A stretch of 64,000 nucleotides of DNA from Actinoplanes solisilvae. GTDB taxonomy: Bacteria > Actinomycetota > Actinomycetes > Mycobacteriales > Micromonosporaceae. This document shows positions 37,874 to 45,979 of the stretch, in pieces. The DNA lies in the NCBI RefSeq assembly GCF_003999975.1, contig NZ_RJAC01000001.1, positions 1,054,001 to 1,118,000 of the forward strand, written 5' to 3'. The first letter of the stretch is position 1; every line of letters begins with the position of its first letter. The position numbers were made by a program, and so were the translations under genes. Under the pieces are notes generated by a model. That model did no database searches. It was not told the origin of the DNA and was given only the letters and a program-made list of their open reading frames with translations.

Positions 37874-38562
37874 CCGAGCAGCAGCAGGCCACCGGGGCGA
37901 TCCCGGCGCAGCCGTCCCCTCCGGCCCCCGGTCCGTGGGCCGACTATCTGGCCGCCGCGCAACGGCTGGACGAGGTTCGCCGTTCCGCGAGCGCGACCTC
38001 GGGCGAGCATCAGGCCACAGTCACCACGGCACGGCAGGAGCTGTCGATCGTACGGGCCCGGCTCGCCGCTCAGGAGGCTCGTCTGACGCATGATCTGGCC
38101 GTACCGGTGGGTGAGCTGAGACCGTTCCCCGCCGACCTGGAGGTGGCCGCTCAGAACGCCGCCGGTGGTCCTGCGGGGGCGCTCGCCGCGTTGCAGCAGG
38201 CACGCCGAACGGCCGAGGCGGCCGACGCGCTGCTCATCGAGACGTCACCGGTACGCCGTTGGCGCCCGTGGGCGCGGAACCTGCTGATCTATGGCCCGTT
38301 CGCCGCCGTCGTGCTGATCGTGCAGATCGTGCTCTACCTGGTCGCACCGAAGGGTTCGCTGCCGACCTATGCCCTGCTTTGCGGCCTGAGCATGCCGGTG
38401 CTGGCGTTCGGTCTGGGTTGGATCACCATCGGCTTCGTCTACGGTGGTGACGACGCCGAGCCTGTCGACCGCACCCCCATCGTCGGCGCGGTCGCCTGCC
38501 TCGTTCCGGTTCTGTTGACCTGCATGGGCGTGGGTCTGGCCTCGTTCTTCACCCAGGGCTGA
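37870..38562 (+). CDS. Membrane partner of the FtsK-like ATPase
   Basis: The 230-residue protein has a Pro-rich start and an N-terminal coiled-coil-like stretch (EHQATVTTARQELSIVRARL). Three or four hydrophobic helices follow in the second half (LLIYGPFAAVVLIVQIVLYL, YALLCGLSMPVLAFGLG, VGAVACLVPVLLTCMGVG). GTG 37870 overlaps the ATPase stop, giving strict translational coupling, so the two products probably form a complex. Function otherwise unknown. Confidence 0.75.
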   Translation: MTEQQQATGAIPAQPSPPAPGPWADYLAAAQRLDEVRRSASATSGEHQATVTTARQELSIVRARLAAQEARLTHDLAVPVGELRPFPADLEVAAQNAAGGPAGALAALQQARRTAEAADALLIETSPVRRWRPWARNLLIYGPFAAVVLIVQIVLYLVAPKGSLPTYALLCGLSMPVLAFGLGWITIGFVYGGDDAEPVDRTPIVGAVACLVPVLLTCMGVGLASFFTQG

Positions 38563-38589
38563 GACCGGGGGTAAGGATCGGACCGGGGG

Positions 38590-38991
38590 TCAGGGCAGCG
38601 CCGCTGTCAGGTCGACCTCGACGAGTTGTCCGCGGAAGCCGAGTGCGGCGACGCCGAGCAGGGTCGAGGCGGTCGTGAAGGCGGGTGCGAGAGCCGACGC
38701 GTTGAGCCGGTCCCAGACCGCGGCCAGCACGGCGCTGTCGGAGCTCACGACGTAGATCACCGAGCGGACAACGTCGGCCGGCTCGGCTCCCGCGGCTTCG
38801 AGTACGGCCAGGCAGTTGACGATGACCTGGTCGGTCTGCGCGTCGAAGTCGCCCGGTGCACCGACCACCGCACCGTCGAGGTCGAGCGGACATTGCCCGG
38901 CGAAGTGGGCGAGGCGTCCGGTCGACGAGATCGTGACGTGCGTGTAGCCCGGCGGTTCGTGGACGGTGGCGGGATTGAACTTCTCGATCAT
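38590..38991 (-). CDS. RidA (YjgF/YER057c/UK114) family protein
   Basis: The 133-residue protein shows the Rid core: LAHFAGQCPLDLDGAVVG, then TDQVIVNCLAVLEAAGAEPA, VVRSVIYVVSS, and a closing LVEVDLTAAL. Family members hydrolyse reactive enamine/imine intermediates or bind small metabolites. The family's arginine position near the C-terminus is shifted (GFRGQLVEVD), so catalytic activity is uncertain. ATG 38991. A MarR-type regulator lies 39 bases upstream on the same strand and may be co-transcribed. Confidence 0.88.
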   Translation of the reverse strand: MIEKFNPATVHEPPGYTHVTISSTGRLAHFAGQCPLDLDGAVVGAPGDFDAQTDQVIVNCLAVLEAAGAEPADVVRSVIYVVSSDSAVLAAVWDRLNASALAPAFTTASTLLGVAALGFRGQLVEVDLTAALP

Positions 38992-39030
38992 CCCGCCAGT
39001 ATCTCGACGCTCATGCTCGCCGGACACCGA

Positions 39031-39519
39031 TTAACCGAACCACCCCGGCACATCGAGCGGATACCCGGCTGCGGGCACCACGGTCCGCAGGGAGGACTCC
39101 ATCGCGGCCACGTTCGGCGCGCCCAGCTGCTCGACCCAACCCGCCCTGAGACGGTCGAAGATCTCGGCCGACAGGCTCAGCACGTCGAGCCCGCGCGGGG
39201 TGAGCCGGATGAGTTTGCGACGGGCGTCCGCCGGGTCGCCGGCCCGCTCGACGTAGCCGAGGACGGCCAGCCGGTCGACGGTCTTGCCCGCGGCCTGTTT
39301 CGAGACGCCGAGCCGCCGGCCGATCTCGCTGGCTGATGCGCCCGCCGGCCCGATGGCCTGCAGCGCGAACCCGTGTGCGGGCCGCACTTCCGGATGGCCG
39401 CGCTCCGACAGTTCGGCGTGCAGGGCGTCGATGAGCGAGCGGAATCCGGCGAACAGCAGCAGGGGGAGCTCGTAGCCGGGCGGATCAACAGCCGGCACGG
39501 CCGTTGCCAAACTCGTCAA
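39031..39519 (-). CDS. MarR-family transcriptional regulator
   Basis: The 162-residue protein has the MarR winged helix: recognition region ASASEIGRRLGVSKQAAGKTV, wing VERAGDPADARRKLIRLTPRG, and N- and C-terminal dimer helices. The start is TTG at 39519; GTG 39498 is the alternative. It is divergent from the AhpD-like gene across 49 bases, the classical arrangement for a MarR repressor controlling its neighbour and itself. Confidence 0.9.
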   Translation of the reverse strand: MTSLATAVPAVDPPGYELPLLLFAGFRSLIDALHAELSERGHPEVRPAHGFALQAIGPAGASASEIGRRLGVSKQAAGKTVDRLAVLGYVERAGDPADARRKLIRLTPRGLDVLSLSAEIFDRLRAGWVEQLGAPNVAAMESSLRTVVPAAGYPLDVPGWFG

Positions 39520-39560
39520 CCTGGTTTACCTTTTCGACAACCACGTTGACTAGTTTATCG
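39515..39560. promoter_or_regulatory. Candidate operator between marR-type gene and AhpD-like gene
   Basis: Two near-identical ten-base elements, CTGGTTTACC (39521-39530) and CTAGTTTATC (39550-39559), lie as direct repeats 29 bases apart. They are bracketed by the inverted pair GTCAAC (39515-39520) and GTTGAC (39545-39550). This AT-richer stretch must hold both divergent promoters. It is a plausible MarR binding region, not proven. Confidence 0.35.
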
Positions 39561-39568
39561 GAGGCGTC

Positions 39569-40072
39569 ATGTTTCGTGACCACACCCTGGAGTCCGCCCC
39601 GGCCGGATCGCGTCCCCTGATCGAGTCCACTGTCGAACATCTCGGGCATCTGCCGGTCGCAGTCGCACGGCTGGCCGAATCGCCCGAGATGCTCGGCGGG
39701 TTTCTGCAGGCGAGCGCACTCTTCGAGGCCAGCACCCTCGATCCGCTCGCTCGCGAGGTCGTCGTCATGACCATCGCCAGCCGCAACCGGTGCCGGGTCT
39801 GTATCGCCATGCACACAGGAAAGCTTCGAAGGCTCGGGGCCGACGCTGAGTTGATCGGCGCTTTACGCGCGGAAAAGCCGCCGGCCGACGCACGGCTGGC
39901 GGCGCTGCGAGACTTCACGCTTCGGGTTCTGGAGACGGCCGGTGAGGTGCCGGACGACGAGACCGCCGTCTTCCTGGCCGCCGGATTCACGACGCGCAAT
40001 GCCCTCGAGGTGGTGCTGGGGATCGGCACCTACACGATGTCGACCCTGGCCAACCGACTCGTGCGGGCTTGA
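39569..40072 (+). CDS. Carboxymuconolactone decarboxylase/AhpD-like protein
   Basis: The 167-residue all-helical protein has the alkylhydroperoxidase-type motif RNRCRVCIAMHTGKL, with Cys75-x2-Cys78 and His82, in the usual place. GGAGG at 39560-39564 supports ATG 39569. Family members with the CxxC act as thiol peroxidases or reductases. Its stop is one base from the folE stop (convergent), marking the right edge of the insert. With RidA and MarR it forms a small module that could respond to reactive electrophiles or peroxides (inference). Confidence 0.87.
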   Translation: MFRDHTLESAPAGSRPLIESTVEHLGHLPVAVARLAESPEMLGGFLQASALFEASTLDPLAREVVVMTIASRNRCRVCIAMHTGKLRRLGADAELIGALRAEKPPADARLAALRDFTLRVLETAGEVPDDETAVFLAAGFTTRNALEVVLGIGTYTMSTLANRLVRA

Positions 40073-40073
40073 G

Positions 40074-40721
40074 TCAGCGGGCGTTGATCAGCGCCATCGC
40101 CTCGGCGCGCACCTTGGCGTCGGTCTGGTAGGCGCCGCGGACCGCGGAGGTCACCGTGCGGGCGCCGACCTTGCGGATGCCGCGCATCTCCATGCACAGA
40201 TGCTCGCACTCGAGGACCACTATCGCACCGCGCGCGTCCAGCTTCTCCATCAGAAGATCGGCTATCTGCGAAGTGAGCCGCTCCTGCACCTGCGGCCGCC
40301 GCGCGTAGACCTCGACCAGCCGGGCCAGTTTGGACAGTCCGGTGATCCGGCCGTTCGGGCCCGGGATGTAGCCGATGTGCGCCACGCCCTTGAACGGGAG
40401 CAGATGGTGCTCGCACATGCTCATCACTTCGATGTCGCGGACCAGCACCATCTCTTCGTGGTCGGCCTCGAAGGTGGTGGTGAGCACCTTGGCCGGGTCG
40501 ACACGCAGGCCGGCGAAGAGCTCGGCGTAGGCGCGGGCCACCCGGGCCGGGGTGCGCTCAAGACCATCGCGATCGGGGTCCTCCCCGATCGCGATGAGAA
40601 TCTCTCGAACTGCCTTCTCGATCCGCCCGAGGTCGACGGCCTGCTCGACCGGCGCACCGGTGAGCTTGCCGTCGACCAGACGGGCGGCGAGGTAGTCCAG
40701 CTCGTCGTCGTCGGTGATCAG
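40074..40721 (-). CDS. folE: GTP cyclohydrolase I, probably starting at CTG
   Basis: First enzyme of folate synthesis. The core is complete: [20 protein letters not shown], the zinc ligand segment [19 protein letters not shown], and [19 protein letters not shown]. Between the ftsH stop and this core there is no in-frame ATG, GTG or TTG: all valine codons are GTC. CTG at 40719-40721 lies six bases after a clear GGAAGG and overlaps the ftsH TGA (CTGA), mirroring the GTGA/ATGA overlaps used elsewhere in the window. It gives 215 residues, normal for the family. In other actinobacteria folP follows directly; here the 14-kb insert does. Confidence 0.93.
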   Translation of the reverse strand: MITDDDELDYLAARLVDGKLTGAPVEQAVDLGRIEKAVREILIAIGEDPDRDGLERTPARVARAYAELFAGLRVDPAKVLTTTFEADHEEMVLVRDIEVMSMCEHHLLPFKGVAHIGYIPGPNGRITGLSKLARLVEVYARRPQVQERLTSQIADLLMEKLDARGAIVVLECEHLCMEMRGIRKVGARTVTSAVRGAYQTDAKVRAEAMALINAR

Positions 40722-42757
40722 TTGCTGCCTTCCGAGGACGCGCTGCTGCCGTTGGGGTTGGGACCCACGGCGATCTGTCCGTCCGCCTCGGCCTGCGCCT
40801 TGAGCTTGTCCTTCTCGGCGGGGGTCAGCACGGGCGGGGCCTCGGAGGGCAGGCGCTTGCCGAAGCCGTTGAACGGCGACATCGGCGGGCGCTTGACCAC
40901 GCGGGCGCAGATCCGGTCCATGTCCTCGCGGGTGATGGTTTCCTTCTCCATCAGCTCGAGGACCATGGTGTCGAGGACGTCCCGGTATTCCACCAGGATC
41001 TCCCACGCCTCGTCGTGCGCCAGCTCGATGAGCGCGCGGACCTCGTTGTCGATGTCGGCGGCCACCGAGTCGGAGTAGTCCCGCTCGTGGCCCATGTTGC
41101 GGCCCAGGAACGGCTCGTCGCCGCTGGTGCCGTACTTGACCGCACCGAGCTTGGAGCTCATGCCGTACTGGGTGACCATCGCGCGGGCCAGGCCGGACGC
41201 CTTCTCGATGTCGTTGCCGGCCCCCGTGGTGGGCTCGTGGAAGACGAGCTCCTCGGCAGCGCGGCCACCCAGGGCGTACGCCAGGGTATCGATCATCTCG
41301 GCGCGGGTCTGGGTGTACTTGTCCTCGGTGGGGAGGACCAGCGTGTGACCGAGTGAACGGCCACGCGGCAGGATCGTCACCTTGTGCACGGGGGCGGAGT
41401 GCGGCAGCGCGTAAGCGACCAGCGCGTGGCCACCCTCGTGGTACGCCGTGATCTTCTTCTCGTTGTCGCTCATCGCCCGGGTGCGGCGCTCGGGGCCCGC
41501 GATGACCCGGTCGATCGACTCCTCGAGGAAGTAGTTCGAGATCGCCCGCTTCTCGTTACGAGCGGTGAGCAGCGCGGCCTCGTTGATCACGTTGGCCAGG
41601 TCGGCGCCGGAGAAGCCCGGCGTGCGGCGAGCCACCGAGTCGAGGTCGACGTCGGGCGTGAACGGCTTGCCCTTGGCGTGCACCCGCAGGATCGCCTTAC
41701 GGCCCTCCATGTCGGGGTTGTCGACCGGGATCTGCCGGTCGAAACGGCCGGGGCGCAGCAGGGCCGGGTCGAGGATGTCGGGCCGGTTGGTGGCCGCGAT
41801 CAGGATGACCCCGCCCTTGGTGTCGAAGCCGTCCATCTCGACGAGGAGCTGGTTGAGCGTCTGCTCGCGCTCGTCGTGACCGCCACCCATGCCGGCGCCG
41901 CGGTGGCGGCCGACGGCGTCGATCTCGTCGACGAAGACGATCGCCGGGGCGTTCGACTTGGCCTGCTCGAACAGGTCGCGGACGCGGCTCGCGCCGACAC
42001 CCACGAACATCTCGACGAAGTCGGAACCGGAGATCGAGTAGAACGGCACACCGGCCTCGCCGGCGACGGCGCGGGCGAGCAGCGTCTTACCCGTTCCGGG
42101 CGGGCCGAACAGCAGCACACCCTTCGGGATCTTGGCGCCGAGAGCCTGGTATTTCGCCGGGTTCTGCAGGAAGTCCTTGATCTCGTGGAGCTCCTGGACA
42201 GCCTCGTCCGAGCCCGCCACGTCGGCGAACGTCGTCTTCGGCGTGTCCTTGGTGATCATCTTCGCTTTGGACTTGCCGAAGTTGAGCACCCGCGAGCCGC
42301 CACCCTGCATCTGCGACATGAACAGCAGCAGCAGGACCACCAGAATGGCGATCGGCAGCAGGTTGATCAGCAGACTGAAGAGGATGTTGTCGCCCGAGAC
42401 CGTGGTGTTGATCGTGCCGGTGATCCGGCCCGCGGTCTTGGCCTCCTGGACCTCGTTGTAGATCGTCTGCGTGACCTCGTACGGATACTGGGTCTCGATC
42501 TTGTCGGTCGTCTTGCCCTCGAACCGCTCCGGCGATGCGAGGTCGATCTGGAGCGTCTGCTCCTTGTCCTTCTGGACGACCTTCTTGATGCCGGGCTGAT
42601 TAAGGCGCTCGAGCGCCACTGAGGTATCTACGCGCTGGTAGCTCGGACCACTGGTGAAGAACGAGCTCAGCGCAATCACGCCGATGATCACCAGAATGAT
42701 CCAGACCACCGGGCGGCGGAAGAAACGCGTACGTTCCATACTGTTGTCGGGCGCCAA
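40718..42757 (-). CDS. ftsH: ATP-dependent zinc metalloprotease FtsH
   Basis: Membrane AAA protease that degrades membrane and regulatory proteins. The 679-residue protein has two N-terminal spans ([18 protein letters not shown] and a second one near residues 128-148) around an extracytosolic domain. The AAA module has Walker A GPPGTGKT near 216, Walker B IVFVDEID and the SRH ([11 protein letters not shown]). The zinc site HEGGH lies near 439-443. TTG 42757 is chosen since AGGAGG lies about ten bases upstream; ATG 42739 is too far from it. The Ser/Asn-rich tail runs into folE. Confidence 0.96.
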   Translation of the reverse strand: MAPDNSMERTRFFRRPVVWIILVIIGVIALSSFFTSGPSYQRVDTSVALERLNQPGIKKVVQKDKEQTLQIDLASPERFEGKTTDKIETQYPYEVTQTIYNEVQEAKTAGRITGTINTTVSGDNILFSLLINLLPIAILVVLLLLFMSQMQGGGSRVLNFGKSKAKMITKDTPKTTFADVAGSDEAVQELHEIKDFLQNPAKYQALGAKIPKGVLLFGPPGTGKTLLARAVAGEAGVPFYSISGSDFVEMFVGVGASRVRDLFEQAKSNAPAIVFVDEIDAVGRHRGAGMGGGHDEREQTLNQLLVEMDGFDTKGGVILIAATNRPDILDPALLRPGRFDRQIPVDNPDMEGRKAILRVHAKGKPFTPDVDLDSVARRTPGFSGADLANVINEAALLTARNEKRAISNYFLEESIDRVIAGPERRTRAMSDNEKKITAYHEGGHALVAYALPHSAPVHKVTILPRGRSLGHTLVLPTEDKYTQTRAEMIDTLAYALGGRAAEELVFHEPTTGAGNDIEKASGLARAMVTQYGMSSKLGAVKYGTSGDEPFLGRNMGHERDYSDSVAADIDNEVRALIELAHDEAWEILVEYRDVLDTMVLELMEKETITREDMDRICARVVKRPPMSPFNGFGKRLPSEAPPVLTPAEKDKLKAQAEADGQIAVGPNPNGSSASSEGSN

Positions 42758-42764
42758 GCGCCCG
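42748..42764 (-). promoter_or_regulatory. Hairpin placing the ftsH TTG start codon in its loop
   Basis: A perfect 7-bp all-G/C stem (42748-42754 with 42758-42764) encloses exactly the three bases that are the TTG start codon on the minus strand (42755-42757). Such a structure would hide the start codon and could regulate ftsH translation. It may equally be chance in GC-rich DNA. Confidence 0.4.
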
Positions 42765-43047
42765 GACCCTCCTGATCGGCGTCCTGGTCACCTCAACGTG
42801 CCGCCCTCCGGCGGCCCCGGGCCGGAAACTCGTCCGCCGCGACGATGAAATCGTGACGGTGAGATCAACCCGGTCCCTCCGGCGCTTGTGACACTGCGCC
42901 ATCGGTCACTCGACGGTACACCGTGGGTGCCGGTTGCGAACCCGTGAGCCCGCTGCCCGGACACTGCGCTGCCGCCGCCCGTTCACCAAGCTTTAGTGGC
43001 AAAACCGCCCATAAGGACGGATTTCTGAGAAGAGGCTGAGAAACGGT

Positions 43048-43623
43048 TCAGCTACGGGCGTAGACCTCAGGCCTCAGCACACCCACGTAGGGAAGCTCAC
43101 GGTAGCGCTCGGCGAAGTCCAGACCGTAACCGACGACGAACTCGTTCGGGATGTCGAAGCCCACGTACTTCACCGGGACCTGCACCTTGACCGCGTCGGG
43201 CTTGCGGAACAGCGCGACCACCTCGACGCTGGCCGCCGAGCGCGACTGCAGGTATTTCATCAGCCACGAGAGCGTGAGACCCGAGTCGACGATGTCCTCG
43301 ACGACGACCACGTGCCGGCCGGTGATGTCGCGGTCGAGGTCCTTGAGGATGCGCACGACGCCCGAGGACGTGGTGCCCTGCCCGTAGGACGAGACGGCCA
43401 TGAACTCCATCTCGGTGGACGGACCGTAATGACCCAGCGCGCGAGCGAAGTCGGCCATGAACATGACCGCGCCCTTGAGCACACAGACCAGCAGGATGCC
43501 TTCCTCGGCGCCCTCGTGGTCGGCGGAGACCTGCTTCGCCAGTTCGGCGATCTTTTCGCGGATCTGCTCCTCGGAGATGATCACGTGATCGATGTCGGCG
43601 TCGTACCAGGACCCGTCAGCCAT
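43048..43623 (-). CDS. hpt: Hypoxanthine-guanine phosphoribosyltransferase
   Basis: Purine salvage enzyme converting hypoxanthine or guanine plus PRPP to the nucleotide. The 191-residue protein has the PRPP motif VVVVEDIVDSGLTLSWL, the flexible-loop region MAVSSYGQGTTSSG and the C-terminal GYGLDFAERYRELPYVGVL. ATG 43623 (MADGSWYDADIDHV) is preferred to an upstream in-frame start. It lies between tilS and ftsH as in many Gram-positive genomes. Confidence 0.96.
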   Translation of the reverse strand: MADGSWYDADIDHVIISEEQIREKIAELAKQVSADHEGAEEGILLVCVLKGAVMFMADFARALGHYGPSTEMEFMAVSSYGQGTTSSGVVRILKDLDRDITGRHVVVVEDIVDSGLTLSWLMKYLQSRSAASVEVVALFRKPDAVKVQVPVKYVGFDIPNEFVVGYGLDFAERYRELPYVGVLRPEVYARS

Positions 43624-43736
43624 GGCCCCAGCGTGCCGCATGGAGGTTCCCGCCCGCCGCACGGGGTTGGCGATCATCGCGCCCGCAACAGCGGGAAATG
43701 GCCGGTTTACCCCGACTCAACCGCCCCGGAAAACAC

Positions 43737-43754
43737 TGAGAGTGACAACTCTCA
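43737..43754 (-). terminator. Hairpin with T-run downstream of tilS
   Basis: On the minus strand TGAGAGT, loop TGTC, ACTCTCA is followed by GTGTTTTCC. This is an intrinsic-terminator shape beginning eight bases beyond the tilS stop codon and before hpt. It suggests that hpt has its own promoter, although read-through is possible. Confidence 0.5.
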
Positions 43755-43761
43755 CAGGAGT

Positions 43762-44865
43762 TCAGGACCCCCGAACGAGTACCCCGCGCTCACGAACCAC
43801 CCGGATGCCGCCCGGCAGGTGTACGGCCCCCTGACCGTGCCAATCCGTGACGAGCGCATCCAGCGCCTCGACGTGACGATGCGACAACGCCCCGCCGGCC
43901 GCCCCCAACCGCTGAGCCCACAGGTGCAACACCCGTCGCCGCACCGCCGGCTCCATGCCCGACAAATCCGAAACATCCAAAACTTCGGGCGCTCGTACGG
44001 CGGGGGGAGCTGGGGCGTCGAGGTGAGCGGGAGAGGCGGCGAGGTGAGAAGGAAGGGCTACGTCGAGCTCACGGCGGGCAGCGGTGCCACCGCGACCGGG
44101 AAGGGCTACGTCGAGCTCAGGGCGCGCTGCGTCGAGCTCAGGGCGGGCAGCGGCGTCGAGGTGGGCCCGCGCGATGACATCAAGCGCCGCATTGTCCGCC
44201 GCGATCAGGGCAGCCGACCGCGCGAGATTGGCCACCACCCCCGGCCCCAATGCCTCGACCAGAGCCGGCAGCGCAGCCCCCCGAACCCGTGACCGCGCAA
44301 ACGACGGATCGACGTTGTGCGGATCTTCCCAGGGCACCAGTCCGAGATCGGCGCAGGCCTTGCGTGTGTCGGCCCGCGAGACGTCGAGCAGCGGCCGCAG
44401 GAAAATCCCCTTACGCCCCGGCATCCCCGCCAGCCCTCGAGGCCCGGCCCCCCGCGCGAGCGCCAGCAGCACCGTTTCGGCCTGGTCGTCGCGCGTGTGC
44501 CCGAGCAGCACGGCCGACGCCCCGACCCGCGAGGCGGCCGCGCTGAGGGCCGCGTAACGCGCCGTGCGTGCCGCCGCCTCGGGCCCGCCCGGCAGCCCCG
44601 CCACCGACACGGTCTCGACCACGACCGGGTCAAACCCGGCGCCCGAAGCCCACTCGGCCAGCGAGGCAGCCCGGACCGCCGACCCTTCCTGCAGCCCGTG
44701 GTCGACCGTCACCAGCCCGACCGAGCTGCCCACGAACCGGGCCGCCACGGCCAGGGCCAGCGAGTCGGCCCCGCCCGAGCAGGCCACCAGCACGGGGCCG
44801 GAGGGGGGCAGCGCCCGCCGCACGGCCAGCCGCACCGCGGCGACAGCGGGCGGGATGCGGGCCAT
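43762..44865 (-). CDS. tilS: tRNA(Ile)-lysidine synthetase
   Basis: Modifies the CAU anticodon of tRNA-Ile2 with lysine. The 367-residue protein has the PP-loop VLVACSGGADSLALAVA near residue 30, VDHGLQEGS, LLGHTRDDQAETVLLALARG and DPHNVDPSFARSRVR. Between the catalytic domain and the C-terminal helix region it carries an extra low-complexity stretch of tandem ARPELD/ARRELDVALP-type units, about 55 residues long (DNA 44045-44165). Its ATG overlaps the metalloprotease stop by one base (TAATG). Confidence 0.93.
   Translation of the reverse strand: MARIPPAVAAVRLAVRRALPPSGPVLVACSGGADSLALAVAARFVGSSVGLVTVDHGLQEGSAVRAASLAEWASGAGFDPVVVETVSVAGLPGGPEAAARTARYAALSAAASRVGASAVLLGHTRDDQAETVLLALARGAGPRGLAGMPGRKGIFLRPLLDVSRADTRKACADLGLVPWEDPHNVDPSFARSRVRGAALPALVEALGPGVVANLARSAALIAADNAALDVIARAHLDAAARPELDAARPELDVALPGRGGTAARRELDVALPSHLAASPAHLDAPAPPAVRAPEVLDVSDLSGMEPAVRRRVLHLWAQRLGAAGGALSHRHVEALDALVTDWHGQGAVHLPGGIRVVRERGVLVRGS
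44045..44165. repeat. Tandem degenerate repeats inside tilS
   Basis: A 21-base element (GGAAGGGCTACGTCGAGCTCA) occurs at 44051-44071 and 44099-44119, 48 bases apart. Its CGTCGAGCTCA part recurs at 44130-44140, 21 bases later. All offsets are multiples of three, so the frame is kept and the protein gains repeated PELD/RELD units. Confidence 0.8.
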
Positions 44866-45926
44866 TACCCGCCGATCGCCGGCTGCGGACCGTGCACGCG
44901 GGCCACCCACGCGTCGGGGTCGCCGAGCTCGTCGAGCCGCGGCAGGGTCAGCGGCGAGTCGAAGACCTTGTTGAAGCCGGTCATGCCGACCCGCTCGACC
45001 ACGCCGTGCACGAACTTGCGACCCTCGGCGTACTGCCGCATCTTGACCTCGATGCCGAGCAGTCGGCGCACCGCCTTTTCCAGCGGGTTGCCGCTCTCGC
45101 GGCGGTGGTTGAACTTGGCCCGGATCGACTCGACGCTCGGGATCACCTCGGGCCCGACGCCGTCCATCACGAACTCGGCGTGGCCCTCGAGCAGCGTCAT
45201 CAGGGCGGTCAGCCGGTCGAGCACGGCTTTCTGCCCCGGCGTCTGCACGATGTCGAGCACGGAGGAGCGGGAGTCGGGGTCGCGTAGCGCGTCGGAGAGG
45301 GTCGCCACGCCCCGGCGCAGCCGTTCGAGGATGTGTTCGCTGCTCTGGGACGCGTCGACGAAGGCCTGCACCTCGCCCAGGAAGTAGCCGCGCATCCACG
45401 GGACGGCGGTGAACTGGGTGCGGTGGGTGACCTCGTGCAGGCAGACCCAGAGCCGGAAGTCGCGCGGGTCGGCGCCGAGCTTGCGCTCGATCTCGACGAT
45501 GTTGGGCGCGTTGAGCAACAGCTGGCCCGGGTTGCCGGAGAAGACCTCGTACTGCCCCAGGACGCGGCCGGAGAGATAGGCCAGGATCGTGCCGGCCTGC
45601 ACGCCGGTGACCCGGGAACCGATCGCGTCGGCCAGCCCGCCCGGCTGCTTGTCGCCTGAGAGCCGGGTGACCAGCGGAATGATCACCTGTTTGAGGCCCT
45701 GGATGTTGACGGTGGCCCAGTCTTTGCGGTCGACCACGCGCACCGGTGGCACCTCGACCTGTGAGGTGAGGCCCGTGTATGCGGCGACGTGACCGGCCGC
45801 CTCGTCGGTCAGATCACGCAGCTCGGTCACCACCGCCATCGCGTCTTCATAGGAGACCGCGGGGCCGGATTTCGAGAGCGCGCCCGCGGTCGCGGCGGCC
45901 AGATCCCAGTCAACGAACTGCGCCAT
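44865..45926 (-). CDS. Zinc-dependent metalloprotease of the DUF2342/coenzyme-F420-type family
   Basis: The 353-residue soluble protein has the zincin motif LHEVTHRTQF (HExxH) near its centre. The helical context WMRGYFLGEVQAFVD and LLEGHAEFVMDGVG supplies the third ligand. This is the actinobacterial family found between tilS and dacB in mycobacteria. ATG 45926 (MAQFVDWDLAAATA) is preferred to a start four codons upstream. Substrate is unknown. It is coupled to tilS through a TAATG overlap. Confidence 0.87.
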   Translation of the reverse strand: MAQFVDWDLAAATAGALSKSGPAVSYEDAMAVVTELRDLTDEAAGHVAAYTGLTSQVEVPPVRVVDRKDWATVNIQGLKQVIIPLVTRLSGDKQPGGLADAIGSRVTGVQAGTILAYLSGRVLGQYEVFSGNPGQLLLNAPNIVEIERKLGADPRDFRLWVCLHEVTHRTQFTAVPWMRGYFLGEVQAFVDASQSSEHILERLRRGVATLSDALRDPDSRSSVLDIVQTPGQKAVLDRLTALMTLLEGHAEFVMDGVGPEVIPSVESIRAKFNHRRESGNPLEKAVRRLLGIEVKMRQYAEGRKFVHGVVERVGMTGFNKVFDSPLTLPRLDELGDPDAWVARVHGPQPAIGG

Positions 45927-45979
45927 GCCACCCACCGTACCCGCGGAATTCCAGCCCGCACTCGGGTGAAACCCCTAGA

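Noticed and set aside
25799..40073. Integrative conjugative element or prophage
   Set aside because: No integrase, recombinase, relaxase, replication or phage structural gene, no tRNA at the edges and no flanking direct repeat could be seen. An ICE origin remains possible but is not supported.
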